A stretch of DNA of 64,000 bases from the NCBI RefSeq assembly GCF_015565955.1, contig NZ_CP064760.1:1364001-1428000 (forward strand), read 5' to 3'. The stretch comes from Microbacterium schleiferi (GTDB lineage: Bacteria; Actinomycetota; Actinomycetes; Actinomycetales; Microbacteriaceae). The first letter of the stretch is position 1, and every line of letters starts with the position of its first letter. Positions 1-8,856 of the stretch are shown here, piece after piece. The position numbers and the translations under genes are program-made. Under the pieces are notes generated by a model. The model was not told the origin of the DNA, made no database searches, and saw only the letters and a list, made by a program, of their open reading frames with translations.

Positions 1-384
1 GGACGATCTGTTCGGCCTCCGCGTGGAGGGGCGCCAGCTCCTCGTTCCACTCCAGCTCCGGCAGCGCGGTCACGGATGCTGCGGGGTAGGGGGCGTCCTC
101 GAGCCACCGATCAACGGCAACCCGGGCCCCACCCACAGCGACCACGTGGATGTCATCCGCCCGCGGGTCGACCTGCAGGATCCGAGCCATCGTGCCGACC
201 GAGAAACGCTGATCGCCACCCCTGCCTCGCTGCCCCGCTCGATGAGGACCACACCGAAGGACGGTTCGTCATCATCGAGGACGCGGCCGAGCATCATCAG
301 GTACCGCTGCTCGAAGATGCGCAGCGCGAGCGGTGTGTGCGGGAACAACACCGTGCCGAGCGGGAACATCGCGACATCCGCCAT
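1..384 (-). CDS. LON substrate-binding domain protein, 3' part outside window, frame break inside
   Basis: This is the N-terminal part of a LON (PUA-like) substrate-binding domain protein of the small standalone type common in actinobacteria. The start of the protein shows the family pattern MFPLGTVLFPHTPLALRIFE followed by RYLMMLGR and FGVVLIERGSEAG. The frame then breaks at a run of four C (plus strand 219-222). Adding one base there restores GGDQRFSVGTMARILQVDPR and an open frame to the window edge, as expected for the family. The start is ATG at 384 or 369; the earlier ATG at 396 is less likely. Family function is poorly defined; a role in protein quality control is inferred only from the LON name. 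The break is probably a sequencing error. Confidence 0.75.
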
Positions 385-403
385 GCCCCCAGTCAACCAG
401 CGA

Positions 404-793
404 TTACTGGCGCGGGGTTCGCCGTCGGATGATCAGTGCGACCACCGCGCGCCACCCGACGAGGAAGACCGCGAGGACGATCGACGCAACGATCACGAAC
501 GCGGTCTGCACGCCCTGCCCGCTGATGGCACGCAGGAGCATGCCACCGATCACGGTGTAGAGCCAGACGGCGACGCCGGCATTCAGGATCGCGAGCGGGA
601 ACCGCCAGAGGCGCATCGTGAGCCATCCGACCAGGAGAGCGACCAGGAAGGGCCAGGTGGTCTGCGCGAGGCCGAGGCCGTCAGGACCGATCACCTCTTC
701 TCCGTGGCTTGCGCGCCCGATCGCGGCGAAGACGACGACCAGCACGACATCCACCGCGAGGGCGATCGCGACAGTGCGCGGTGCCGGCAACAC
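404..793 (-). CDS. DUF3054 family membrane protein
   Basis: A protein of 129 residues with four predicted membrane helices: one near the N-terminus around VVLVVVFAAIGRASHG, then WPFLVALLVGWLT, LYTVIGGMLLR, and TAFVIVASIVLAVFLVGW. The order of these segments and the 'FAAIGRASH' and 'GWR' signatures match DUF3054 proteins. Function is unknown for the family. The frame opens at GTG 793. It is followed closely by the LON-domain gene on the same strand, so the two may be co-transcribed. It is divergent from trhO with about 80 bp between starts. Confidence 0.8.
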   Translation of the reverse strand: MLPAPRTVAIALAVDVVLVVVFAAIGRASHGEEVIGPDGLGLAQTTWPFLVALLVGWLTMRLWRFPLAILNAGVAVWLYTVIGGMLLRAISGQGVQTAFVIVASIVLAVFLVGWRAVVALIIRRRTPRQ

Positions 794-876
794 GGGGAGG
801 GGCGGCCGGGTTCAGGGGCTGAGCTCATGCATCCAGTCTGCCCGGATGACCGTGGATCCCGGGCTAATCTTGTGCG

Positions 877-1794
877 GTGGCACTGTCGAAGATCCTGCTC
901 TACTACCGGTTCACGCCGATCACCGACCCCACCGCGGTGCGGCTGTGGCAGCGGGACCTCTGCGAGCTGCTGGGGCTGCGGGGCCGCATCCTGATCTCGA
1001 AGGATGGCATCAACGCGACCGTCGGTGGCGAGCTCGGCGCGATGAAGACCTACTGGCGCAAGACGCGTCAGTACCCGGGATTCGGTGACATCGACTTCAA
1101 GTGGTCGGAGGGAAGCGGGCTCGACGCCGACGGGCGGAGCCTGGACTTCCCGCGCCTGTCGGTCAAGGTGCGCGATGAGATCGTGAGCTTCGGCGCGCCG
1201 GGGGAGCTGCGCGTCGAGGGTGCGGGCGTCGTCGGTGGCGGCACGCACCTGTCGCCGGGCGCCGTGCACAAGCTCGTCGAGGAGCGCGGCGATGACGTCG
1301 TCTTCTTCGACGGCCGCAACGCCTTCGAGGCCGAGATCGGGCGCTTCAAGAACGCGGTGGTGCCGGATGTCGCGACAACCCGGGACTTCGTCGCAGAACT
1401 GGAATCGGGACGATACGACCACCTCAAAGACAAGCCGGTCGTGACGTACTGCACGGGTGGCATCCGCTGTGAAGTGCTCTCGAGCCTCATGGTCTCGCGC
1501 GGCTTCGCGGAGGTCTACCAGATGGATGGCGGAATCGTCCGCTACGGCGAGAGCTTCGGCAACACCGGGCTCTGGGAGGGTGCGCTCTACGTCTTCGACG
1601 GCCGGGAGTCGGTCACGTTCGGCACAAACGCCGCAACGATCGGGGCGTGCGCGACATGTGGCGCCGCCTCATCACGCATGGTCAACTGCGCGGACGAGGA
1701 CTGCCGGGTGCGCGTCGTACAGTGCGAGGAATGCACGGATGCGGCATCCGCCCGGTGCGCCCGTCATGGCGTCTCGGGCACCGTGGCCGCCTGA
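877..1794 (+). CDS. trhO: tRNA uridine(34) hydroxylase TrhO (rhodanese-domain protein)
   Basis: TrhO (YceA/YbfQ family) hydroxylates uridine 34 in the wobble position of certain tRNAs using oxygen, in the cytoplasm. The 305-residue protein has the N-terminal acylphosphatase-like domain (residues 1-95, with the conserved '[16 protein letters not shown]' stretch), then a rhodanese domain with active-site Cys192 in CTGGIRC. A cysteine-rich tail carries CATC and CEEC pairs that probably bind zinc. Length and domain order are normal for actinobacterial TrhO. GTG at 877 is chosen because the family begins just before KILLYYRF. It is followed by the convergent LacI gene 18 bp later. Confidence 0.93.
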   Translation: MALSKILLYYRFTPITDPTAVRLWQRDLCELLGLRGRILISKDGINATVGGELGAMKTYWRKTRQYPGFGDIDFKWSEGSGLDADGRSLDFPRLSVKVRDEIVSFGAPGELRVEGAGVVGGGTHLSPGAVHKLVEERGDDVVFFDGRNAFEAEIGRFKNAVVPDVATTRDFVAELESGRYDHLKDKPVVTYCTGGIRCEVLSSLMVSRGFAEVYQMDGGIVRYGESFGNTGLWEGALYVFDGRESVTFGTNAATIGACATCGAASSRMVNCADEDCRVRVVQCEECTDAASARCARHGVSGTVAA

Positions 1795-1812
1795 CACCGG
1801 TACGCGCCCTGG

Positions 1813-2826
1813 TCACGGCGCCGCCGCTGCACCCCGCACAACGAGAGCCGGCTCAATAATGATGTGGCGTTGCGTCTCGGGCGGGAGATCCCCGACCGCA
1901 GAACCGCTCTCGCCCATCAACAGGCGCAATGCGCCGGCGGCGACCTGCTCGGGGCGTTGTTCGACGCTACTGAGCTCCATCGCCTCGGCAGCGGGAGTGT
2001 TGTCGAAGCCGTAGACCACGAGCCCGGTATGCCCGGCGTCGATGGCCGCCAGATGAGCTCCAATCGCGAGGGTGTCGCTCGCGCATACCAGGGCAGACAG
2101 GTGCGGATGGCGTTCGAGCGCGTCGGCTGCGGCAGCTCGGGCTGCCGTGACCCTATCTTCGGCGACCAGGCGGGGTCCGCGAGCGGCGCCGAGGGATTCG
2201 ATCCAGCCGCGTTCCCGGTCATCGCCGGTGCCCGACCCGCTCGGCCATCCGAGGAAGCCGACCAACCTGCCGGCGCGGTCTCGAGCGTGCTGTGCTGCCT
2301 GCCGGGTACCGGCGGCGCCGTCGACATCGACCCAGCGGTGCTGCGCCGTTTCGTCGTCTCCGGCCCACGGGCGCCCGAAGGCCACGAAAGGCACGTCTCG
2401 GTGCGAGAGCCACTCGGTGCGCGGGTCGCCCTGAAACGTGCCGCTCAGGACGACGGCATCGATCTCGCCGCCGTCGAGGAGTTCGCTCATCCGCGAGATC
2501 TCGTCCTGGGCTGAGCGAGCCGCATACAGGAGGATGCGCATGCCGCGGTCGTCGGCCCGTTCAGTGAGGGCATGGACGAACCGGTCGAGGACGACGCCGG
2601 AGATTCCCCCGGCGTACGGATCGAGATGGATGCCGATCGTTGAGCTTCGTCGGGTGCGCAAGGACCGGGCGGCAGCATGTGGGCGGTAGCCGAGGTCGCT
2701 GATCGCGCGTTCGACGCGCTCTCGCGTGGCCTCGCGAACGATTGCCGGCGTGTTGATCACGTTCGACACTGTTTGGCGCGAGACGCCAGCGACGCGGGCG
2801 ACGTCTTCCACGGTGGGGGCTTTCAT
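1813..2826 (-). CDS. LacI-family transcriptional repressor of the adjacent sugar operon
   Basis: A 337-residue LacI/GalR regulator. The N-terminal helix-turn-helix (VEDVARVAGVSRQTVSNVIN, residues 6-25) is followed by the hinge sequence RPHAAARSLRTRRS and a periplasmic-binding-protein-like ligand domain. It is divergent from the sugar-binding protein gene with 186 bp between starts, the usual arrangement for a local repressor of uptake. A LacI-type site lies at 2920-2933 just after the predicted promoter of the transport operon. The inducer is unknown; an oligosaccharide is inferred from the debranching-type hydrolase in the same operon. Confidence 0.92.
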   Translation of the reverse strand: MKAPTVEDVARVAGVSRQTVSNVINTPAIVREATRERVERAISDLGYRPHAAARSLRTRRSSTIGIHLDPYAGGISGVVLDRFVHALTERADDRGMRILLYAARSAQDEISRMSELLDGGEIDAVVLSGTFQGDPRTEWLSHRDVPFVAFGRPWAGDDETAQHRWVDVDGAAGTRQAAQHARDRAGRLVGFLGWPSGSGTGDDRERGWIESLGAARGPRLVAEDRVTAARAAAADALERHPHLSALVCASDTLAIGAHLAAIDAGHTGLVVYGFDNTPAAEAMELSSVEQRPEQVAAGALRLLMGESGSAVGDLPPETQRHIIIEPALVVRGAAAAP

Positions 2827-2873
2827 CGCACCTCCTCAGCGATCTGCATCGTATCCGGCACCGTAGGACGGTC

Positions 2874-2933
2874 TTGACAAGGCGCCGACGGTGTTCCTAA
2901 CGTAGGGCGTGGGCAATAGTTTGATCGTTCAAA
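2874..2933 (+). promoter_or_regulatory. Promoter and LacI-type operator for the sugar operon
   Basis: A perfect -35 box TTGACA at 2874-2879 and a -10 like box TAACGT at 2898-2903 are separated by 18 bp. The element TTTGATCGTTCAAA at 2920-2933 has 5-bp inverted arms (TTTGA/TCAAA) around a central CG, the typical shape of a LacI-family operator. It lies about ten bases after the predicted transcription start, where a repressor would block initiation. The binding protein has a good ribosome site, GAAGGAG, ahead of ATG 3013. Confidence 0.6.
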
Positions 2934-3012
2934 TTCATCGAAGGATCCGAATCTGCACACCCCTTGCGTCACGTCCGGCACGGAAGCCGGGTTCATCGAA
3001 GGAGACACGCAC

Positions 3013-4260
3013 ATGACACGACACAACATCCGGACGGTGGTCGGCGCAGGCGCGCTCGGCGTCGTCGCTGCACTCACGCTCTCGGCCTGCGGGTCGGGAT
3101 TCTCCGACGGGGGTGGGAGCTCGGATGGCGAGCTCACAAGCTCCGACGACGCCATCACCGTCCTGATCGGTTCGTCAGGAGACGCCGAGACATCGGCCGT
3201 GGAGGACGCTGTAGCTGCCTGGTCTGAGCAGTCCGGAGTCCCGGCATCCGTGCAGGTAGCCAACGACCTTGCGCAGCAACTGTCTCAGGGCTTCGCGGCC
3301 GGCACACCCGCCGACCTGTTCTATCTCTCGACCGACTCGATCGCCGGATTCGCCGCAAACGGATCGCTTCAGGCCTATGGCGATGTGCTCGCGAACAAGG
3401 ACGACTTCTATCCGTCGCTGGTTGAGAACTTCACTGTTGATGACACGTTCTACTGCGCGCCCAAGGACTTTTCGACGCTTGCCCTGATCATCAACACGTC
3501 GATGTGGGAAGAGGCGGGTCTCACCGAGGCCGACATCCCGACCACCTGGGATGAGCTGGACACTGTGGCCGCCCAGCTCACGACGGATGACCATGTTGGC
3601 CTCGCGTTCGGTGCCGAGTATCAGCGCATCGGCACCTTCATGGCTCAGGCCGGTGGCGGCCTGGTCCAAGACGGTCAAGCAATCGCGAACAGCCCCGAGA
3701 ACGTCGACGCGCTCGACTACGTGAAGGGCCACCTCGACGATGGCACCTTCGCCTACGCCGCCGACATCGGCACGGGGTGGGGCGGCGAGGCGTTCGGCAC
3801 GCAGAAGGCCGCGATGGTGATCGAGGGCAACTGGATCACCGGTGCCATGTCCAACGACTACCCGGACGTCGATTTCATCGTTGCGCAGCTGCCCGCCGGT
3901 CCCGGCGGCCAAGGCACCTTGCAGTTCACGAACTGCTGGGGAATGGCAGCAGACAGCCCCAACCAGCAGGCGGCACTGAGCCTCGTGGAGTACCTCACGA
4001 GCACCGACCAGCAGCTCGCGTTCTCCGATGCATTCGGTCCGATGCCCTCCATCCAGTCCGCCGCTGATCAGTGGCGCAGCGACAACCCCGAACTCGCCGC
4101 CTTCCTCGACGGCGCTGACTACGCGCAGTTCCCGCCGAACCAGCAGGGCGCGAGCGACGTCATTGCCGACTTCAACGCACAGCTTGAAGGACTGTCGTCG
4201 GGTGATTCGCAAGTCATCCTCGACTCCGTCCAGTCCAACCTCGAGGCGACCCTCGGCTGA
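3013..4260 (+). CDS. ABC transporter sugar-binding lipoprotein (family 1)
   Basis: An extracellular solute-binding protein of 415 residues anchored to the membrane by lipid. The signal peptide ends in the lipobox LSAC with Cys26 as the modified residue, followed by a Gly/Ser-rich linker. The mature part has the family-1 sugar-binding pattern (WSEQSGVPASVQV, the 'GTPADLFYLSTDSIAGFAA' region, and a late 'AAMVIEGNWI'). It opens an operon with two permeases and a glycoside hydrolase and is transcribed away from the LacI gene. No ATPase gene is present, so energy must come from a shared ATPase such as MsiK encoded elsewhere. The substrate is not readable from sequence. Confidence 0.93.
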   Translation: MTRHNIRTVVGAGALGVVAALTLSACGSGFSDGGGSSDGELTSSDDAITVLIGSSGDAETSAVEDAVAAWSEQSGVPASVQVANDLAQQLSQGFAAGTPADLFYLSTDSIAGFAANGSLQAYGDVLANKDDFYPSLVENFTVDDTFYCAPKDFSTLALIINTSMWEEAGLTEADIPTTWDELDTVAAQLTTDDHVGLAFGAEYQRIGTFMAQAGGGLVQDGQAIANSPENVDALDYVKGHLDDGTFAYAADIGTGWGGEAFGTQKAAMVIEGNWITGAMSNDYPDVDFIVAQLPAGPGGQGTLQFTNCWGMAADSPNQQAALSLVEYLTSTDQQLAFSDAFGPMPSIQSAADQWRSDNPELAAFLDGADYAQFPPNQQGASDVIADFNAQLEGLSSGDSQVILDSVQSNLEATLG

Positions 4261-4263
4261 GTC

Positions 4264-5390
4264 ATGAGCCTCACTGCCCCCATGGCGCGCCGCGTCGGAT
4301 CCTCGGGAAAGGGGATCCGGCGCGGCGAGGCCGCAGCCGGTTGGCTGTTCACCGCCCCAGCCCTTCTCATCCTCGGTGTGTTCCTCCTCGTTCCGGTCAT
4401 CATGGCCCTCTGGGTCTCGTTTTCCGACTGGGGTGGACGGGGGAGTCCGATGTCATCTGACGTGTCCTTCGTCGGCCTCGACAACTACGCGGCGGTCACA
4501 ACCGGCGGGGGCTCGCCGAACGCGACTTCGGCATCTCACTGCGCAACAACGCCTGGTACGTCTTGCTCGTCGTGCCGCTTCAGACGGCGCTATCCCTGGT
4601 GCTGGCCCTCCTTGTCAATCGGGCGATCCTGCGCGGACGAGGCTTCTTCCGCACCGCTTTCTACTTTCCGTCGGTGACCAGCTCTGTTGCCATCACCGTT
4701 CTGTGGCTGTTCCTGTTCTCGACCTCTGGCGTAGTCAATGAGGTCCTCTCCTGGATCGGGATCAACGGGCCCAACTGGTTCAACGACCCGAGTGGTGTCG
4801 TGCATAACGCCCTCTCCGCGCTGGGCATCCAGAGCGGACCAGAAGCGTTGGCGGCCAACTCCTTTCTCGGCCTGTCCCTCTGGGACTGGCTGGCAGGACC
4901 TTCGGTCGCGATGAGCGCCTTCATCCTCATGGCGATCTTCACTACCAGCGGCACATTCATGCTCCTGTTCCTGGCCGGGCTGCAGAACGTCGGCCCTGAC
5001 ATTCAGGAGGCAGCGATGATCGATGGCGCCAATGCCTGGCAGCGCTTCTGGCGCGTCACGCTCCCGCAACTGCGCCCCGTGGTCTTCACCGTCGTCACGC
5101 TCGGCCTGATCGGTTGCTGGCAGGTGTTCGACCAGATCTACACCGGAACGCAAGGCGCCCCCGGCAAGACGACACTGACGCCCGCCTTCCTCAGCTATCA
5201 GTCGGCGTTCATCTCGCAGCAGTGGGGCGAGGGTGCGGCGATCGCTTTCATTCTGTTCGTGATCATCGTCGCCTTCACGATCCTGCAGCGGTGGGTCCTG
5301 CGTGAACGCAAAGTCTCGCGGCGCCGCATCCGTCAGTACCAGGTCAATCCCGCCGTACTCGGTTCCACATCTGGGGAGGCCGGGCGATGA
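4264..5390 (+). CDS. ABC transporter sugar permease 1 (MalF-like), frame break at a G run
   Basis: First inner-membrane permease of the sugar transporter. The N-terminal part (4264 to about 4510) shows the first helix AAGWLFTAPALLILGVFLLV and FVGLDNYAAVTT. The rest lies one frame over, from GLAERDFGISLRNNAWYVLL to the end at 5390, and contains the EAA loop signature EAAMIDGANAWQRFWRVTLP that contacts the ATPase. One base added in the G5 run at 4507-4511 joins the two into a normal protein of about 375 residues. The start ATG is 4 bp after the binding-protein stop and the end overlaps the next gene by 4 bp, which supports an intact operon. I treat the break as a probable sequencing error. Confidence 0.88.
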
Positions 5391-6301
5391 GCGCCGCAGC
5401 GCCGACGCGGGAGTCCGTCGCCACGCCCACCGTGGCGGCCACCGTCCCGTCAGCGGCTCGCCGCCGCCTGCCGGGGCGCGTGCTGGCATGGCAGATCGCT
5501 CTCTACGCAATCCTCGCGGTGCTCGCGATCATCTACATCTATCCGTTCCTGGTGCAGGTTGCGACCTCGTTCAAGACGGACGCCGATGCCGCGGCAGATC
5601 CGATCGGACTCATCCCGTCGCCGTTCACCTGGGCCGCGTACCAGCGGCTGTTCCTGGAGTCGGCATTCCCTCTCTGGTTCGCCAACTCCGTCGTCGTGAC
5701 CATCAGCGTCACCCTCGGACGCGTGTTCTTCGACTCCCTGGCCGGCTACGCCCTCGCACGGTTGCGTTTTCGCGGACGAGGGGTGGTCTTCGCGCTTCTG
5801 ATCGGGGTCATGGCCGTACCAGCTGTCGTGCTCCTGATCCCGAAGTTCCTCGTGATCAATCAACTGGGCATCTACGACTCCTACGCCGGAATGATCCTTC
5901 CGCTTTTGGTCGATGCGGCGGGAGTGTTCATCATGAAGAACTTCTTCGAGTCGATCCCCGTCGCCGTCGAGGAACAGGCCCGGGTCGACGGTGCGGGAAC
6001 GTTCCGGATCTTCTGGTCGGTTGTGCTTCCCATGGCGCGCCCCGCGCTCATCACGATCGTGATCCTGTCGTTCCAGGGATCGTGGAACGAACTGAGCCAC
6101 TTCATCGTCTCGACGCAATCGCCCGAACTCACCACGCTCACCAAGGGCGTCGCGTCGCTGGCCAGCGGCCAACTCAGTCAGGGGTCTCAGTATCCGATCA
6201 AGCTCGCCGCAGCGGCCATCATGACGATCCCTGTCGCTGTGATCTTCTTCATCTTCCAACGCCGCATCATGAACACCAGTGAAGGAGCCGTCAAGGAATG
6301 A
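5387..6301 (+). CDS. ABC transporter sugar permease 2 (MalG-like)
   Basis: Second permease of the sugar transporter, 304 residues, six predicted membrane helices. The first helix is near residue 45 (YAILAVLAIIYIYPFLVQV), followed by the periplasmic 'TSFKTDADA' segment typical of MalG-type subunits. The cytoplasmic EAA loop reads EEQARVDGAGTFRIFWSVVL at about residues 195-214. It overlaps the preceding permease by 4 bp and the following hydrolase by 4 bp, so the genes are translationally coupled. Confidence 0.93.
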   Translation: MSAAAPTRESVATPTVAATVPSAARRRLPGRVLAWQIALYAILAVLAIIYIYPFLVQVATSFKTDADAAADPIGLIPSPFTWAAYQRLFLESAFPLWFANSVVVTISVTLGRVFFDSLAGYALARLRFRGRGVVFALLIGVMAVPAVVLLIPKFLVINQLGIYDSYAGMILPLLVDAAGVFIMKNFFESIPVAVEEQARVDGAGTFRIFWSVVLPMARPALITIVILSFQGSWNELSHFIVSTQSPELTTLTKGVASLASGQLSQGSQYPIKLAAAAIMTIPVAVIFFIFQRRIMNTSEGAVKE

Positions 6302-8274
6302 CCGACGACCCGCATCCGCCCCGCCAGCCGCTGCTGAGCGATTCCGTCATCGTGCTACGCGCCCCGACCCAGGTCTGGGGCAGCCGAGGCGGTGATATCG
6401 GGGAAGCTGCCATCGACGGGGTCTTCCACGGTGACGTGCGCGTCATCCGTTCACTCACCGTGCACTGCGACGAATCAGACCTGGAGACCATCTCGACGGT
6501 CGCCCACGGCGCGGATCGTGCCGTCTTCGGACTGCTCGCGCGCGGAATCGATGACCCGATGCCGGACCCGAAGGTGCGCATACTGCGAGACCGGCGGGTT
6601 GGCGACGGATCGCTAACGGAGACGCTCATCGTGCAGTCCCACGTGACCGAAGCGATCCGCCTCACGCTACGCGCGCAGGTTCGCCCCGAGTTCTCGTCCC
6701 TCCACGACGTGAAGGCGGGAGCGCCCGCACCACAGCAGTTCACTATCGAGGCGGTCGCCTCCGATCGGATGCGGGTCACCGCCGGATCGTCGACGGTCAG
6801 TGTCGCCGCACCGAACGCGGCAGTGGACACACTCGATGGCGCGATCGACATCACGTGGTCTCTCGATCTTCCACCGGCGGCGCGCGTGGAACGCGAGATA
6901 CGGATCGACATCACCGATCCGACGCTGGTGGTGCGAGGCGCGAGCTCCCCAGCACCGTGGGACCTGCCCCTTCTGATCAATCGGGTTAGCGACCCCCGGT
7001 TGCGTCGGTGGCTGGGTGCGGCGATGGGGGACCTCGACGCGTTGCGGATGTCTCTTCCGGCCGATCCCACCGACGAGTTCTTCGCCGCGGGCGCGCCGTG
7101 GTTCTTCACCCTGTTCGGTCGCGACTCGCTGTGGGCGGCGCGGTTTGCGCTCCCGGTCGCCCCCGAAATCGCCGCGTCGACCCTGCGCGTGCTCGCCCGC
7201 GTGCAGGGGCACGCGCACGACGCTCCGACAGCCCAGGAACCGGGGAAGATCCCGCACGAACTGCGCTCTGCAGGGATGCAGCTTCCCGCGGAGGGCGTCG
7301 CGCTCCCGCCGCTGTACTACGGCAGTGTCGACGCGACGCCGCTATGGGTTTGCTTGCTCGTCGACGCGTGGCGGTCGGGCATGCCCGAGGGCGAGGTGCG
7401 TGAGCTGGCTCCGGCGTTGCGGGCTGCACTGCGGTGGATGCTCGAGGAGGGCGATACGGACGGAGACGGATTCCTCGACTACATCGATCGCTCAGGTCAC
7501 GGCCTGGCGAATCAGGGGTGGAAGGACTCGGGTGACTCCATCCAGTGGCGCGACGGTCGTCTCGCGGAAGGTCCCATCGCGCTGTGCGAGGTACAGGGCT
7601 ACGCGTATGAGGCTGCGGTCGGCGGCGCGGAGCTGCTCGAGAACATGGGACTCACCGACGTCGACGACCCAGTGCAACCGGCTGTCCTGCGGGAGTGGGC
7701 GCGCGACTTGCGCAATCGGTTTGCGGAGGCTTACTGGGTAACGACTCCGGAAGGTCGCTACCCCGCGGTCGCGCTTGATCGCCACAAGCGCCCGGTGGAC
7801 ACCCTGACCAGCAATGTCGGGCACCTTCTTGGAACAGGCATCCTTGACCCCCGGGACGAGGCCCAGGTCGCGACCTTGCTTCGGGGTGCAACCCTCTCCA
7901 GCGGGTACGGGATCCGCACGATGTCAACCGAGGCTGCCGGATACTGGCCGCTGTCGTATCACGGCGGCAGCGTCTGGGCTCACGACACCGCCATCGCGGC
8001 CTGGGGGATGGCGCGCACGGGGCTCTCGGAGGACGCCGCCGCCGTCGCACAGCAGCTCATCGACGCTGCAGAGGGCTTCGGCTACCGCGTTCCCGAGCTC
8101 TACGCGGGCGATTCACAGGGGCAGTCTCCGGTTCCGACCCCATACCCCGCGGCGTGCCGGCCACAGGCGTGGTCCGCAGCCGCAGCGATCGTCTGCGCCG
8201 ACATCCTGTCTCGACCTATTTCGTCACGAGATCACAACATCCTTACGGGTTCGGGCCTGCGTGCCGTAGTGTGA
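6298..8274 (+). CDS. Glycogen-debranching-type hydrolase (amylo-alpha-1,6-glucosidase family)
   Basis: A 658-residue cytoplasmic protein with an N-terminal glycogen-debranching domain (about residues 15-230, beginning SDSVIVLRAPTQVWG) and a C-terminal (alpha/alpha)6 glycoside hydrolase domain of the amylo-alpha-1,6-glucosidase/trehalase fold. The latter contains 'PWFFTLFGRDSLWAARFALP', 'IPHELRS' and 'NQGWKDSGDSI', which are conserved in these enzymes. Its position as last gene of the transport operon (4-bp overlap) suggests that it cuts the imported oligosaccharide. The real bond specificity cannot be told from sequence; related proteins act on alpha- or beta-linked short sugars. Confidence 0.88.
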   Translation: MTDDPHPPRQPLLSDSVIVLRAPTQVWGSRGGDIGEAAIDGVFHGDVRVIRSLTVHCDESDLETISTVAHGADRAVFGLLARGIDDPMPDPKVRILRDRRVGDGSLTETLIVQSHVTEAIRLTLRAQVRPEFSSLHDVKAGAPAPQQFTIEAVASDRMRVTAGSSTVSVAAPNAAVDTLDGAIDITWSLDLPPAARVEREIRIDITDPTLVVRGASSPAPWDLPLLINRVSDPRLRRWLGAAMGDLDALRMSLPADPTDEFFAAGAPWFFTLFGRDSLWAARFALPVAPEIAASTLRVLARVQGHAHDAPTAQEPGKIPHELRSAGMQLPAEGVALPPLYYGSVDATPLWVCLLVDAWRSGMPEGEVRELAPALRAALRWMLEEGDTDGDGFLDYIDRSGHGLANQGWKDSGDSIQWRDGRLAEGPIALCEVQGYAYEAAVGGAELLENMGLTDVDDPVQPAVLREWARDLRNRFAEAYWVTTPEGRYPAVALDRHKRPVDTLTSNVGHLLGTGILDPRDEAQVATLLRGATLSSGYGIRTMSTEAAGYWPLSYHGGSVWAHDTAIAAWGMARTGLSEDAAAVAQQLIDAAEGFGYRVPELYAGDSQGQSPVPTPYPAACRPQAWSAAAAIVCADILSRPISSRDHNILTGSGLRAVV

Positions 8275-8342
8275 GTCCCGCGTCGGTCTCCGGCGCGCGG
8301 GTTACGCACTGTGACCCGGAGGTATAAGAAGGAAAAGACGAT

Positions 8343-8546
8343 ATGGCCACCGGCACCGTCAAATGGTTCAACTCCGAGAAGGGATTCGGTTTCATCGCTC
8401 CCGATGACGGTTCCGCCGACGTGTTCGCGCACTTCAGCGCGATCTCCGGCAGCGGCTACCGTAGCCTCGAGGAAGCGCAGAAGGTCGAGTTCGACACCGA
8501 GCAGGGCCCCAAGGGTCTGCAGGCGGCGAACATCCGCGCACTCTGA
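8343..8546 (+). CDS. Cold-shock protein, CspA family
   Basis: A 67-residue single-domain cold-shock protein that binds single-stranded RNA and DNA. Both nucleic-acid binding motifs are present: [12 protein letters not shown] (RNP1) and VFAHFS (RNP2). Length is exactly that of the actinobacterial CspA type. The purine-rich stretch GGAGG upstream and AAGGAAAAG near the ATG provide ribosome binding. A strong hairpin terminator follows the stop. Confidence 0.96.
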   Translation: MATGTVKWFNSEKGFGFIAPDDGSADVFAHFSAISGSGYRSLEEAQKVEFDTEQGPKGLQAANIRAL

Positions 8547-8557
8547 CACGATCCCCT

Positions 8558-8600
8558 CGAACGCGCCACTCCTGATGGAGTCGGCGCGTTCGTCGTTTTC
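8558..8600 (+). terminator. Hairpin terminator after the cold-shock gene
   Basis: Arms CGAACGCGCCACTCC (8558-8572) and GGAGT plus GGCGCGTTCG (8577-8592, one bulged C) pair around the loop TGAT. A TCGTTTTC tract follows. This is a clear intrinsic terminator 11 bp after the stop codon. Confidence 0.8.
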
Positions 8601-8856
8601 GCGGAGCACCCGTCTCGCGGAGGTAGGAGCTCTTCCCGAGGAAGGAAGATTCTGCGGGGGATCGTCCTACCTGGGCGATTTTGCCGACGTCGGTGCGTGC
8701 GGCGGCGCGACCACACCGACCGGCGCGAGCCTGACGATGTCCCGTGAACAGGCGCGTATTCGGATGCCGACATGTGGTCCTCCGTAGGGTGGGGGATAGC
8801 GAACGGCAACTGCCCTTGGCATCCATCCCGCGGCGCGCACGACGTGCGGCGCACGA
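8601..8856. other. Non-coding stretch upstream of the desaturase
   Basis: No convincing gene was found here. The stretch holds a spaced inverted repeat, AGGTAGGA at 8621-8628 and TCCTACCT at 8665-8672, that could form a long stem-loop or bind a dimeric regulator of the desaturase. The rest shows no protein-family signal in any frame. Confidence 0.4.

Noticed and set aside
691..1490. Long minus-strand frames opposite trhO
   Set aside because: Antisense shadows of a well-supported gene in high-GC DNA.
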